The notes: a model not told the origin generated them from the letters alone. Shown: positions 35,306 to 43,320, numbered from the stretch's first letter. The stretch is 64,000 nucleotides of DNA from Kibdelosporangium banguiense (GCF_017876405.1 NZ_JAGINW010000001.1:5593203-5657202), one strand, 5' to 3'. Translations and numbers: made by a program.

Positions 35306-35356
35306 CTCGTCCCTCGATTGCCTGTGGCCGGCAGGATCCGGCCGTGCACCAACTGA

Positions 35357-35383
35357 GACCGGACAGCATGCCGTGCTGTGACA
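35357..35383 (-). promoter_or_regulatory. ECF41-type promoter, cupin gene
   Basis: On the minus strand: TGTCACA-N16-GGTC, with CTGTCC ending the spacer, about 51 bases before ATG 35305. One of four matching sites in 9 kb. It lies just beyond the surE stop (35384) and does not overlap it. Confidence 0.65.
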
Positions 35384-36157
35384 TCAGGTCGATGATCCCT
35401 GCAGATCGAAGTCCTCACTGATCGAACGAAGCGCTGTGATGGTCGGATATCCCTCCGCCAGCACCGCGGCGTCCGTTCCAGGCTCCAGCCGGCCGTCCAC
35501 TTCGACCGCCGCGAGTTCGATGGCGTTGTCGCCGATCCGGGTGACCTTGGACTGAATGCGGCCGTGGGACGCCAGCGTCGCCCAACGCGGGGAGCGATCC
35601 GCGTCGAGCTCAGGAACGTTGGGAACATTGAGGTTGAGCACACTGCCCTGGTCCAACCGCGCGACGGACGGCAACAGCAGCCGCACAATCTTCGACGCGG
35701 TTTCCCAGTATGCTTCGGCATTCCGGCTCAGCGCGACGTCGAGCGACACCGCGAGCGCCCGTACGCCGTTGATACCGGCTGTCACGGCAGCACCCACCGT
35801 GCCGGAGTGCAACACAGCCCGCCCCAAGTTCGCGCCCCGGTTAATGCCTGACAGCACCAAATCAGGCCTGGGGCCAAACCCGTCACCGCACGCGGCCAAC
35901 ACAATGAAACCGGGATGCGCAGCGACCGCAAAGGCCTCGACATCCGGCAGCCCGGGAAGTTCGCGCCACTGCACCGCAACCTGCCGGTCGGCGAACGCGG
36001 CATTGAGACCCGCGCCAGTGCCACTGGACTCCTGAACAGGAGCGGCGACGACCGTCTCCCAGCCGAGATCCACCGAACACCGGGCCAGCGCCAGCAGGCC
36101 AGGCGAGTCGATACCGTCATCGTTCGTGATCAGAACCCGGGGCACCGCCACGTCCAC
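35384..36157 (-). CDS. surE: 5'/3'-nucleotidase SurE
   Basis: 257 aa. N-terminal RVLITNDDGIDSPGLLAL (metal DD), VVAAPVQESSGTG, and the conserved LVLSGINRGANLG and HSGTVGAAVTAG. SurE dephosphorylates nucleoside monophosphates and is a survival factor in stationary phase. GTG 36157 is followed at once by MDVAVPR-type start and preceded by GAGGAC. Its 3' end abuts the cupin promoter. Full length for the family. It has no clear operon partner. Confidence 0.92.
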   Translation of the reverse strand: MDVAVPRVLITNDDGIDSPGLLALARCSVDLGWETVVAAPVQESSGTGAGLNAAFADRQVAVQWRELPGLPDVEAFAVAAHPGFIVLAACGDGFGPRPDLVLSGINRGANLGRAVLHSGTVGAAVTAGINGVRALAVSLDVALSRNAEAYWETASKIVRLLLPSVARLDQGSVLNLNVPNVPELDADRSPRWATLASHGRIQSKVTRIGDNAIELAAVEVDGRLEPGTDAAVLAEGYPTITALRSISEDFDLQGSST

Positions 36158-36199
36158 CCGTCCTCACGTCGTCACCGACATCCGCCACGGATCACCCTA

Positions 36200-36372
36200 G
36201 TGTTCCTGTTCTTCGTGGTGGTCTCGATCTTGTTCGAGACCACGCGGACGAGCCATGGGAACCCGGTGAGCCGCAAACCGTGATCGGGATCGTCGTGGTG
36301 TCGCTGGGGCTGGGCGTGTTGCTGACTCGGCTTGCTCAACCGTGGTGCGCGCACAACTGGATACGTGACTGA
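36200..36372 (+). pseudogene. Possible decayed small membrane protein gene
   Basis: From GTG 36200 a hydrophobic segment is encoded (FLFFVVVSILFETTR), which stops at 36283. In the next frame a second hydrophobic stretch runs on (VIGIVVVSLGLGVLL) to TGA near 36372. Together they look like two helices of one gene broken by a shift at about 36265-36285. No ribosome site is clear and no family is recognised. It could be chance in GC-rich DNA. Confidence 0.25.
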
Positions 36373-36387
36373 TGTGATCGACCGCAA

Positions 36388-36765
36388 CTATCTGTGCAGG
36401 AACTTCCTTGCCTGCCGCCACACGTCGGTCAGGTCCGGGTCGTCGGCGGTCCACGTGGTGGCGCGAACTGTCCCGCGTGTCCGGTATGTGCGCATGATCT
36501 GCCGGTGGACCGGCAGGCCGACGAAACTCCGCATGGCTTTCTTGTCCTGCCATACGGAGACCGCACCGCACCTGCGTCGCAACGGCTCCATCCACAGCCA
36601 ATGCCCGACGGCACCGTCGAGGTTCGGCCACAGTTGCGCCAGATCTCGTCCTGCCCGGTAGATCCCCGGCATGTACCAGAGATGTTTCGCAGTGAATTCC
36701 GTGACACTGACGAGTAACTGGCCGTCCAGCCCAGCCGGTCCGGGCGTCCACGAGCTTCTCAGCAC
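36388..36765 (-). CDS. Uncharacterised monooxygenase-like protein
   Basis: 125 aa, starting at GTG 36765 with GGAGGACTGAATC, which overlaps the TetR stop region. It includes LLVSVTEFTAKHLWYMPGIYRAG, a hydrophobic WLWMEPLRRRCGAVSVWQD and HRQIMRTYRTRG. The pattern of a small alpha/beta-barrel (ABM/DUF-type) is suggested but I cannot place the family. Position immediately after tetR makes it the likely co-transcribed partner or target of that regulator. Confidence 0.6.
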   Translation of the reverse strand: MLRSSWTPGPAGLDGQLLVSVTEFTAKHLWYMPGIYRAGRDLAQLWPNLDGAVGHWLWMEPLRRRCGAVSVWQDKKAMRSFVGLPVHRQIMRTYRTRGTVRATTWTADDPDLTDVWRQARKFLHR

Positions 36766-36768
36766 GAT

Positions 36769-37413
36769 TCAGTCCTCCGGAAGAACGGCGGGATCGGTGG
36801 CCAGTGCCCGCAGCCGTTCCAGCACGGCGTGGCGAGCGCGGGCAAAGGTCACCTCGTGGCCGACAAACCGCGAATGGACCACTGTGGACTCGCCCAGTGC
36901 GTCGATCTCGTACGTGAGCTGGCCGATGTCCAGGTCGCCGGGCAGCTCGCCAAGGGCGACGGCCTCGTCGATCAGCGACCGGATGAACTCCAGCCAGTCG
37001 TGCAACGACTCAGCCGTACGAGCGTGTACCGCGCCGGTCCGATCGTCGAATTCCGTTTGAGCGGCAAGGAAAAAGCACCCGCCAGGCAGTACACCATCCG
37101 CGTAGAAGGCCAAGCGCGCCTCATGCAGCGCGAACACCCTCCGCAGGCCCGGCGGTGTACGCAGGGCGGGCGCCATGACGCGCTTGGTCCACTGTTTGCG
37201 TGCCCAGTCGATGGCGTCGAGCTGTAGCTGCTCTTTGTCCTTCCAATGCGCGAACAGCCCCGACTTGCTGGCGCCGAGATGCCCGGCGAGCTGTCCGAAC
37301 GACAAACCCTCAAGCCCGTGTACCGAAGCCAAAGCGACAGCGGCGTCCAGAACAGTCTCCCTGGTGCGCTGACCCCGCACCAGCCGGCCGTCCCGCCGAT
37401 CTTCGTTCCCCAT
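36769..37413 (-). CDS. TetR-family regulator
   Basis: 214 aa. N-terminal HTH: RETVLDAAVALASVHGLEGLSFGQLAGHLGASKSGLFAHWK (parts: ASVHGLEGLSF, LGASKSGLFAHW). The C-terminal ligand domain runs from about residue 75 and is diverged. ATG 37413 with GGACGG is preferred; a GTG at 37422 would leave only 2 bases to the large palindrome upstream. The palindrome at 37425-37460 is a very likely autoregulatory operator. Followed at 3 bases by the monooxygenase-like gene. Ligand unknown. Confidence 0.88.
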   Translation of the reverse strand: MGNEDRRDGRLVRGQRTRETVLDAAVALASVHGLEGLSFGQLAGHLGASKSGLFAHWKDKEQLQLDAIDWARKQWTKRVMAPALRTPPGLRRVFALHEARLAFYADGVLPGGCFFLAAQTEFDDRTGAVHARTAESLHDWLEFIRSLIDEAVALGELPGDLDIGQLTYEIDALGESTVVHSRFVGHEVTFARARHAVLERLRALATDPAVLPED

Positions 37414-37424
37414 GCCGTCCACAG

Positions 37425-37460
37425 TACACTATAAAACCGATCGATCGGTTTTATAGTGTA
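37425..37460. promoter_or_regulatory. 36-bp perfect palindrome: TetR operator
   Basis: A perfect inverted repeat with no gap; the left half is TACACTATAAAACCGATC. It contains TATAGT (a -10 look-alike) on both strands and lies 11 bases before the TetR ATG, right after the stop of the upstream NmrA-family gene. There is no T-run to suggest a terminator. Confidence 0.75.
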
Positions 37461-37463
37461 GTC

Positions 37464-38282
37464 TCACCTGAATGCGGCGACGGTGCGTGCCGCCCATTCG
37501 GCGAAGGTGCGGGGCGGGCGGCCGAGCAGTCGCTCGGCATCGGGGCTGACACTTTGCTCAGCGGCGGAGGGAGCGCCGAGAGCGCCGAGGGTGGCCTCCA
37601 CGACCGGTTCTGGCATATATCCCAGCATCCGGGTCCGTGCTTGTTCCCGGCTCAGCTCGACGAACCGCACTGGCTCGCCCAGGACGTCCCCGATCGCCGC
37701 GGCCTGCTGCCGGGGTGAGACGGGTATCGGCCCGGTCAGCGTGTAGATGTTGCCGCCGTGCCCCGGCTCGCGCAGTGTGACGGCGGCGACCTCGGCGATG
37801 TCGGCCGGGTCGATGGCCGGCAACGCGACGTCGCCGAACGGCGCCTCGACCACTCGTTGCGTGCGGACCATTTCGGCCCATTGGAGCGCGTTGGAGTCGA
37901 AGTTGCCCGGCCGCAACATTGTCCACTCCAGATCCGACTGCGTGACGGCGTCCTCCAGAACCGAAGGGTGGCGTTGCGTGCCCACGCCCTGGGAGGACAG
38001 CAACACCACCCGCTGGACACCGGCCGCCCGCGCGACCGTGACCACGTCCTGAAGATCGCCGTTGGCCATGAAGCCGGGGGAAGTCAGCAGGAACACCGCC
38101 TCGGCTCCGTCGAGGGCGGGCTTGAGGCTCTCCGGCTCGGCCATGTCGGCCTGGTGATACCGGACTCCCGCAGGCACCTCGGACGCTGTCCGGCTGACGG
38201 CCGTCACCTGCTCGCCGGACTCGACGAGGGCCGCGACGAGCGGCCTCCCGACATTGCCGGTGGCTCCTGTCACCACGATCAT
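37464..38282 (-). CDS. NmrA/SDR-family NAD(P)-binding protein
   Basis: 272 aa. MIVVTGATGNVGRPLVAALVE is the Rossmann loop (TGATGNVG), followed by VFLLTSP, VVLLSSQGVG and LEWTMLRPGNFDSN, and the C-terminal tail typical of NmrA/HSCARG-type sensors and quinone reductases (QAAAIGDVLG, ARTVAAFR). It is related to, but clearly distinct from, the two MKIVVIGG paralogues. ATG 38282 follows AGGGGAACCATC. It is read toward tetR. A 10-bp palindrome TAGGTACCTA lies 62 bases upstream and may be its operator. Confidence 0.85.
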   Translation of the reverse strand: MIVVTGATGNVGRPLVAALVESGEQVTAVSRTASEVPAGVRYHQADMAEPESLKPALDGAEAVFLLTSPGFMANGDLQDVVTVARAAGVQRVVLLSSQGVGTQRHPSVLEDAVTQSDLEWTMLRPGNFDSNALQWAEMVRTQRVVEAPFGDVALPAIDPADIAEVAAVTLREPGHGGNIYTLTGPIPVSPRQQAAAIGDVLGEPVRFVELSREQARTRMLGYMPEPVVEATLGALGAPSAAEQSVSPDAERLLGRPPRTFAEWAARTVAAFR

Positions 38283-38343
38283 GATGGTTCCCCTGCTTGT
38301 GAGTTCGGGTACGGACTCGGCGAAGCTACTGCGGGGCAACCAA

Positions 38344-38353
38344 TAGGTACCTA
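38344..38353. promoter_or_regulatory. TAGGTACCTA palindrome upstream of NmrA-family gene
   Basis: Perfect 10-bp palindrome, 62 bases before ATG 38282. Similar sites are used by HxlR/MarR-type regulators, but no such gene is next to it. Confidence 0.35.
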
Positions 38354-38415
38354 GGGGAAAGTGGCGTCGAGGTGACCGGGACCACAGATCAGCGGTTAGG
38401 CGGACATGTCAGTGG

Positions 38416-38622
38416 TCACGGGCGGTCGGAGCCGTCCTCCATGGCCTCGACCGCGCCGAGAAGGCTGCGCAGGCCGACCTCCTCGCGCTGGGCGTCCGCC
38501 GGGTCGAACAGCCACTCGTCGATCGGTTCGCCCGAGGTTTCCTCGTCCAGCCGGCCCTCGGCCATCGTCAGCTCCGCTTCGACGTTGTGCTCGAGATCGT
38601 TGAGGAAGGCTTCTTCGCTCAT
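38416..38622 (-). CDS. Small acidic protein, 68 aa
   Basis: ATG 38622 follows GGAGGACCAG. Sequence begins MSEEAFLNDLEHNVEAE, is strongly acidic and ends EAMEDGSDRP; about 20 of 68 residues are Asp or Glu. No known domain. It lies 26 bases after the NmrA-like gene at 38649 in the same direction and probably shares its ECF41-type promoter. Hypothetical; too small to assign a role. Confidence 0.55.
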   Translation of the reverse strand: MSEEAFLNDLEHNVEAELTMAEGRLDEETSGEPIDEWLFDPADAQREEVGLRSLLGAVEAMEDGSDRP

Positions 38623-38648
38623 CTGGTCCTCCGCGTGCGGTGAATGTG

Positions 38649-39404
38649 CTACTTCCAGGACACGGTCCGGCCGGGCCATTCGCTGTAACGGATCTCACCG
38701 AGGATCGCGCCGGCACCCGGAACCAGGGTCCGCTCGTCGAGCTCGGCTCCGAAGTAGCTCGCGTGCGGGTCGGTGACCACCGAACGCGGATCTTCCCGCT
38801 TGGCCAGCACATCGGCGAAGAACTCGTCCATCCGGAACTCCTCGGGCCCGGCGACCTCGACGATCCCGTTCAGCGGTGCGCCCACAGAGGTCCGGCCGAC
38901 CGCCTTGGCGACGTCGTCGCTCGCGATGGGCTGGAAGAGCACCGGTGCGAACCGGGCGGTGTCGCCGTCGGTGGCCGCGTCCGTCATGCTCTTCACGAAC
39001 TCGAAGAACTGCGTCGCGTGCACGATCGAGTAGGGGATCCCCGACTTCTCGATCAGCTTCTCCTGGACGCTCTTGGCCCGGAAGTAGCCGCTCTTCTGCA
39101 GCCGATCGGTGCCCACCACCGACAGGGCGACGTGGTGACCGACTCCTGCCGCTGCCTCCGCGGCGAGCAGATTGCCGGTGGAGGTCTCGAAGAACTCCAT
39201 GACCGCGGTGTCCTCAAAGGAGGGTGAGTTCGACACGTCGACCACGACGTTCGCGCCGGCCAAGGCCTCGGCGAGACCTTCGCCGGTAAGGGTGTCGACG
39301 CCTGTGTTCGGTGCCGCCGCCAACGCCTCGTGGCCGTGTTCGGTAAGCCTGGCAACGAGTTTCGAGCCGATCAGGCCGGTGCCGCCGATCACGACGATCT
39401 TCAT
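38649..39404 (-). CDS. NmrA-like NAD(P)-binding epimerase/reductase, second copy
   Basis: 251 aa. Begins MKIVVIGGTGLIGSKLVARL and shares with 32341-33087 the blocks DTLTGEGLAE, VDVSNSPSF, GHHVALSVVGT and YFRAKSVQEKLI, so they are paralogues. ATG 39404 follows a GGAGG-like site. It too has TGTCACA-N16-TGTC upstream (39454-39480). The family is a usual companion of ECF41 sigma factors. Followed by the small acidic gene. Confidence 0.85.
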   Translation of the reverse strand: MKIVVIGGTGLIGSKLVARLTEHGHEALAAAPNTGVDTLTGEGLAEALAGANVVVDVSNSPSFEDTAVMEFFETSTGNLLAAEAAAGVGHHVALSVVGTDRLQKSGYFRAKSVQEKLIEKSGIPYSIVHATQFFEFVKSMTDAATDGDTARFAPVLFQPIASDDVAKAVGRTSVGAPLNGIVEVAGPEEFRMDEFFADVLAKREDPRSVVTDPHASYFGAELDERTLVPGAGAILGEIRYSEWPGRTVSWK

Positions 39405-39453
39405 GACTAACCTCCAGTCCGACGGGCGGCCGGTGCCGTCCGGTGCCAGCTAG

Positions 39454-39480
39454 GACAGGACAGGCTCCCGGCTTGTGACA
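39454..39480 (-). promoter_or_regulatory. ECF41-type promoter, second NmrA-like gene
   Basis: On the minus strand: TGTCACA-N16-TGTC, spacer ending CCTGTCC, 49 bases before ATG 39404. Nearly identical to the copy at 32277-32303. Confidence 0.7.
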
Positions 39481-39498
39481 GCCCGGGCGAAATTCTGG

Positions 39499-39861
39499 TC
39501 AGGCACGATGCCAGCCACGCAGTTTGGCCGGGTTGAGCACGATCCAGAGAATGACGATGCCGGCGCCGATCGTCCGGACGCCGACCACCACAACGGCCTG
39601 GCCTGCGCGACGCAACGCCAGCCCGGCCCGGCCGTTGACTGCCTCGATGGTCAGCTCGGTGCCCGGTCGCCCGCACAACAGGACCACGACAAGCTGCGCA
39701 ACGTCTTCCGCGCCGTACACAACGCCAGGTACGGGCACCTGGCCGTCGCTGTCGCACACGGCAACGGCGTCAGAGTGCAACGCCGCCTGCAGTTCGGTGA
39801 CGGCTCCTAGACGGCAGGCGTCGGCGAACCTGCGCACCGCGTCGTCATGCTCGATGGGCAT
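39499..39861 (-). CDS. Free-standing SnoaL-like domain related to SigJ C-terminus
   Basis: 120 aa. The pattern FADACRLGAVTELQAALHSD, VYGAEDVAQLV, LALRRAGQAVVVVGV, IVILWIVLNPAKL follows the C-terminal SnoaL-like domain of the sigma factor at 41267-42187 (FIAAARSGDMSALEQLFAAD, VVLRRDGAVLAVVSV, VLWMFNPEKI). It starts at ATG 39861, 17 bases inside the end of the NDH-2 gene, so it is co-translated with it. In ECF41 factors this domain regulates sigma activity from within. A separate copy could act in trans as an anti-sigma or sensor; that is inference. Confidence 0.75.
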   Translation of the reverse strand: MPIEHDDAVRRFADACRLGAVTELQAALHSDAVAVCDSDGQVPVPGVVYGAEDVAQLVVVLLCGRPGTELTIEAVNGRAGLALRRAGQAVVVVGVRTIGAGIVILWIVLNPAKLRGWHRA

Positions 39862-41197
39862 GCTCGAGCCGGAGGGACGGTTCCCCCGGTTCGCCGTCGG
39901 TGCGGAACGCCTGGCGGGGATCCTGCACCGAGACGAGCGAGACGATGTCGCGGCCGAACACGAAGGCGGTCAGCCAGATCGCCAGCACGCGGATCTTGCG
40001 TTCCCAGCTCGGCACGGCCAGCACGTGGTATCCCCGGTGCATCAGCCAGGCCGCAAGCCCTTTGATCACGATCCGACGGTACTGGAAGATGCCCCGGCCA
40101 AGGCCGAGCGTGGCGACGGTGCCCAGGCTGTGGTGCACGTACTGCTTCGCCTTCCGGCCGCGGAGCGTGGCCACGATGTTCTTGGCCAGGAGCTTTCCCT
40201 GCCGCACGGCGTTCTGGGCGTTCGGCACCGTGAACGCGCCAGGCTGGTCCGCGGCAAGATCGGGGACCGCCGCGTCGTCACCGGCACCCCAGGCGTCCGG
40301 CACCGGTTCGCTCTCGGTGCCGACCCGCAGGTCAGCTCGCACGACCAGCATCCCGCGCTCGTCGATGGGCAGGTCGGTGTGGCTGCGCACCATCGGGTTC
40401 GCGGCGTTGCCGACCGTCCACACGATCAGGTCGGAGTCGAACTCCTCCCCGGTCGACAGGACCACGTGCCCGTCGGTCGCGGAGACCACTTGGGCGTTGA
40501 GGTGTACGTGCGCCCCGCGCTTCTCCAGCGACCGCACCACCCACCGGCCGGGTCCGTCGGTGACCTCAGGCAGGATCCGGTCGCGCGCCTCCACCAGGTG
40601 GAAGTCAAGCTCGGCCGGGTCCAGTTCGGGGTACGTCCGCATCAGCGAAGTCCCCAGGGACAGCAACTCGCCGAACCCTTCCACGCCGGAGAATCCGCCG
40701 CCCACGAACGTCACGGTGAGCAGCTTGCGGCGCAGCGGGCCAGGTTCGAGCGCCGAAGCGCGGTCGAAGGCGGTCAGCAGCCGGTCCCGGATCGCCACGG
40801 CCTCCTCGACGTGCTTCATGCCGATCGCCTGCTCGGCCACGCCCGGGATGGCCAGCTTGCGGGTCACCGCACCGGCCGTGACAACGATGATGTCGTAACC
40901 GATCGCGAACTCCGGGCCGTCGGCAGGGCGCACGACGGCTGTCCGGTGCTCGTGGTCGACCGCGACGACCTTGCCCGGGATGAGCTTGGTCCGCCTCAGG
41001 TGCCGGCGCAGCGACACCGCGGCGTGCCGGGCCTCGACCGAGCCGGACAGCACCTCAGGGAGGAACGGCTGGTACGTCATGTACGGCCGTGGATCGACCA
41101 CCACGACCCGCGCTTCGTTCCGCCGGAGCTTCTTCTCCAGTTTCCAGGCTGTGTAGAAGCCGGCGTAGCCACCGCCGACTACCAGAATCGTTTGCAC
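39845..41197 (-). CDS. ndh: Type II NADH dehydrogenase (NDH-2)
   Basis: 450 aa. FAD fold (VQTILVVGGGYAGFYTA), second Rossmann loop (VTFVGGGFSGVE), GNAANPMVRSHTDLP and VWAWGAGDDAAVPD-like motif for the flavin, and C-terminal amphipathic region (RIVIKGLAAWLMHRGYH) for membrane association. NDH-2 passes electrons from NADH to quinone without pumping protons. GTG 41197 follows GAGGACACC. An ECF41-type promoter lies upstream and the SnoaL gene overlaps its end. It is just downstream of the sigJ-like gene, matching the known pairing of this sigma group with oxidoreductases. Confidence 0.88.
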   Translation of the reverse strand: MQTILVVGGGYAGFYTAWKLEKKLRRNEARVVVVDPRPYMTYQPFLPEVLSGSVEARHAAVSLRRHLRRTKLIPGKVVAVDHEHRTAVVRPADGPEFAIGYDIIVVTAGAVTRKLAIPGVAEQAIGMKHVEEAVAIRDRLLTAFDRASALEPGPLRRKLLTVTFVGGGFSGVEGFGELLSLGTSLMRTYPELDPAELDFHLVEARDRILPEVTDGPGRWVVRSLEKRGAHVHLNAQVVSATDGHVVLSTGEEFDSDLIVWTVGNAANPMVRSHTDLPIDERGMLVVRADLRVGTESEPVPDAWGAGDDAAVPDLAADQPGAFTVPNAQNAVRQGKLLAKNIVATLRGRKAKQYVHHSLGTVATLGLGRGIFQYRRIVIKGLAAWLMHRGYHVLAVPSWERKIRVLAIWLTAFVFGRDIVSLVSVQDPRQAFRTDGEPGEPSLRLEHAHRA

Positions 41198-41231
41198 GGT
41201 GTCCTCTTCTTCTCTCGCAGTCATCAGTCAC

Positions 41232-41258
41232 GACCGGATAGCACCCCGGTTTGTGACG
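41232..41258 (-). promoter_or_regulatory. ECF41-type promoter, NDH-2 operon
   Basis: On the minus strand: CGTCACA-N16-GGTC, spacer ending CTATCC, 34 bases before GTG 41197 and between sigJ and ndh. First base of the -35 differs from the other three copies. Confidence 0.65.
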
Positions 41259-41266
41259 CCCGCGAG

Positions 41267-42187
41267 TCAGGAAACCGCAGCGATTTTCTCGGGGTTGAAC
41301 ATCCACAGCACCTGATCGATGCCTTCGGTCGTAGCACTGACAGAAACCACAGCGAGCACAGCACCATCGCGCCGCAGCACAACGGAAGCCTGCCCGTTCG
41401 TATCCACCCACTGCAGGTCGATACCGACCCAGAACCAGTCCGCAAACGCGGCCAGGAACTTCGTCACCCGCGTCACACCCACCACAGGCACACGGGCGAC
41501 ACGCACCATGCCGTTGCCGTCGGACACGCTCGTCACATCCGCCGCGAAGAGCTGCTCCAACGCACTCATGTCACCAGAACGCGCAGCCGCGATGAACGTA
41601 CTCAGCAACTCCCGCTGCGCAGCCGGAGTCGCTGGTGTACGCCGTTCACCCGCCACATGCTTACGGGCCCGGCTGACCAACTGACGCACCGCAGGCTCGG
41701 TCGACTGCAGAATCTCGGCGATCTGCGAGTACGGATAATCGAACGCCTCCCGCAACACATACGCGGCCCGCTCACTGGGCGTGAGCTTCTCCATCAGCAA
41801 AAGTGCCGCGAACTCAAGCGCCTCCCCACGCTCAGCACCCAGATAGGGATCCGCACTCGTATCGACAGGCTCAGGCAGCCACGGCCCGATGTAGGTCTCA
41901 CGCCGAACGCGCGCTGACTGAAGCGCATTGATGGCAAGCCGAGTCGTCGTTGTAGCCAGGAACGCACCCGGATTCGCCACCGTGCTCCGGTCGTACGCCT
42001 GCCACCGCAGCCACACCTCCTGCACCAGATCCTCAGCCTCCGAGGCACTGCTGAGCATGCGATACGCAATCCCGAACAGCCGCGGCCGCAGCTTCATGAA
42101 AACGGCCGCTGCCTCCTCCAGATCCTCCGCGCCACCCGGCTGGAGATGCACCTCGGAATCCGTCAACCCTCGCCCCAATCTGGTCAT
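41267..42187 (-). CDS. sigJ: ECF sigma factor with SnoaL-like C-terminal domain (ECF41, SigJ-like)
   Basis: 306 aa from ATG 42187. Region 2 (FMKLRPRLFGIAYRMLSSASEAEDLVQEVWLRW, AFLATTTTRLAIN) and region 4 (LTPSERAAYVLREAFDYPYSQIAEIL) are followed from about residue 190 by a SnoaL-like domain (FIAAARSGDMSALEQLF to WMFNPEKIAAVS). ECF41 factors have no separate anti-sigma factor; the fused domain both activates and limits them. Four copies of a matching promoter motif lie within 10 kb. The gene itself shows no such motif, but CCAACGTTGG lies 40 bases upstream. Later ATG 42202 or 42223 starts are possible. Confidence 0.88.
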   Translation of the reverse strand: MTRLGRGLTDSEVHLQPGGAEDLEEAAAVFMKLRPRLFGIAYRMLSSASEAEDLVQEVWLRWQAYDRSTVANPGAFLATTTTRLAINALQSARVRRETYIGPWLPEPVDTSADPYLGAERGEALEFAALLLMEKLTPSERAAYVLREAFDYPYSQIAEILQSTEPAVRQLVSRARKHVAGERRTPATPAAQRELLSTFIAAARSGDMSALEQLFAADVTSVSDGNGMVRVARVPVVGVTRVTKFLAAFADWFWVGIDLQWVDTNGQASVVLRRDGAVLAVVSVSATTEGIDQVLWMFNPEKIAAVS

Positions 42188-42226
42188 GTCGCCTGAGCCC
42201 ATCGTGGCCCGAAATCGCCACACATA

Positions 42227-42236
42227 CCAACGTTGG
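42227..42236. promoter_or_regulatory. CCAACGTTGG palindrome upstream of sigJ
   Basis: Perfect 10-bp palindrome 40 bases before ATG 42187. May be an operator for sigJ; short enough to be chance. Confidence 0.3.
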
Positions 42237-42268
42237 AACGTGATGTTGCCGACCTGGATCCGATGGTG

Positions 42269-43312
42269 TCACCCAGGTTGCCTGATCATTTTCCCGCGCA
42301 GTACGACATGGCTCGGGTGGCGCAGGACGGCAGGGTTGGTTCTCGGATCTTCCGGATATATCACGAAGTCCGCCGCATCGCCCTCCATGAACCCGGGGAG
42401 CCCCAGCCAGGTGCGGGCGGTCCAGCTCGCGGCGCCGATGGCGGCCGTGGGTGGGAGGTCGGCCTGGATCAGGCACTCGACCTCGTCGGCTACGGCGCCG
42501 AACGGTTGACGGTCGGTGCCGGCCAGTACGGTCACGCCTGCGTCGTGGGCGTCCCGGACGCGTTCGATCATGGTCTGGTATCCGGCCAGCCAGGTCTGGT
42601 CGCGTCGGCGGTTTCTGGCCTTGCGGTGCTCGACTTGTGATGCGAAGGCCGACAGCGTGGGCACGTAAGCGCAGTCGTGGGCGACCATCAGGGGAACTGC
42701 TGTGGAGGGCATGCCCATGCCGTGCTCGATCGAGTCGACTCCGGCTGCGGCGGCGTTGTAGGCCCCTGCGCCTGACTGGGCGTGGGCGGCGACCCGGCCG
42801 CCGACTGCGTGGACGGCTTCCACCACCTGACGCAGGATCTCCAGCGGGACTGGATCGGCTTCGAAGTCCCAGTCGCAGAAGACCTTGCACCAGCCGGTCC
42901 TTGCCGCGTCGGCGGCCGCCTCGGTGGCGAGGTCGTCGACGACCACATGGAACTCTGCGTGGCTTGAAAGTCCCGACCAGGCCAGCCATCTGCCGCCACC
43001 GACCATTCTCGGCAGGTGGTGTGCGTGCGATATCTCGGCGGAGGCGGACAGTCCCGGGAACCGAAGTGTGGTGACGCCCGCTCGCAGGTGGTCCAGGCAG
43101 TGCCCGGCGAAGTCCTGTGCGTCGAATCCACCGTCCGGTGAACAACCCGGATGGGTGTGGACGTCCACAAGGCCGGGCACCAGGTAGCCGCCGGCCGAGG
43201 CCGTGGACCAGTCGCCGGAGGGACGCTGGAACGTCACCCGGTCGCCGAGCAGCCACAGCTCCCGGGGCTCGTCATCGGGCAACAGCACACCCTGGAACCG
43301 GAGAGTGGTCAT
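42269..43312 (-). CDS. Amidohydrolase-superfamily enzyme
   Basis: 347 aa. The metal motif GLVDVHTHPG is the D-x-H-x-H of imidazolonepropionase/prolidase-like amidohydrolases. Later metal ligands are GGRVAAHAQ (His), GVDSIEHG (His) and VLAGTDRQP (Asp). The start is ATG 43312, 8 bases after the WYL gene stop, so the two form an operon. Such enzymes hydrolyse cyclic amides, imides or peptides; the substrate here is not evident. Confidence 0.85.
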   Translation of the reverse strand: MTTLRFQGVLLPDDEPRELWLLGDRVTFQRPSGDWSTASAGGYLVPGLVDVHTHPGCSPDGGFDAQDFAGHCLDHLRAGVTTLRFPGLSASAEISHAHHLPRMVGGGRWLAWSGLSSHAEFHVVVDDLATEAAADAARTGWCKVFCDWDFEADPVPLEILRQVVEAVHAVGGRVAAHAQSGAGAYNAAAAGVDSIEHGMGMPSTAVPLMVAHDCAYVPTLSAFASQVEHRKARNRRRDQTWLAGYQTMIERVRDAHDAGVTVLAGTDRQPFGAVADEVECLIQADLPPTAAIGAASWTARTWLGLPGFMEGDAADFVIYPEDPRTNPAVLRHPSHVVLRGKMIRQPG

Positions 43313-43320
43313 ACCGGAAT

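Noticed and set aside
39524..41917. Long open frame (nearly 800 codons) on the plus strand opposite NDH-2 and sigJ
   Set aside because: Shadow of ndh and sigJ, which have clear motifs and promoters; no ribosome site or domain.
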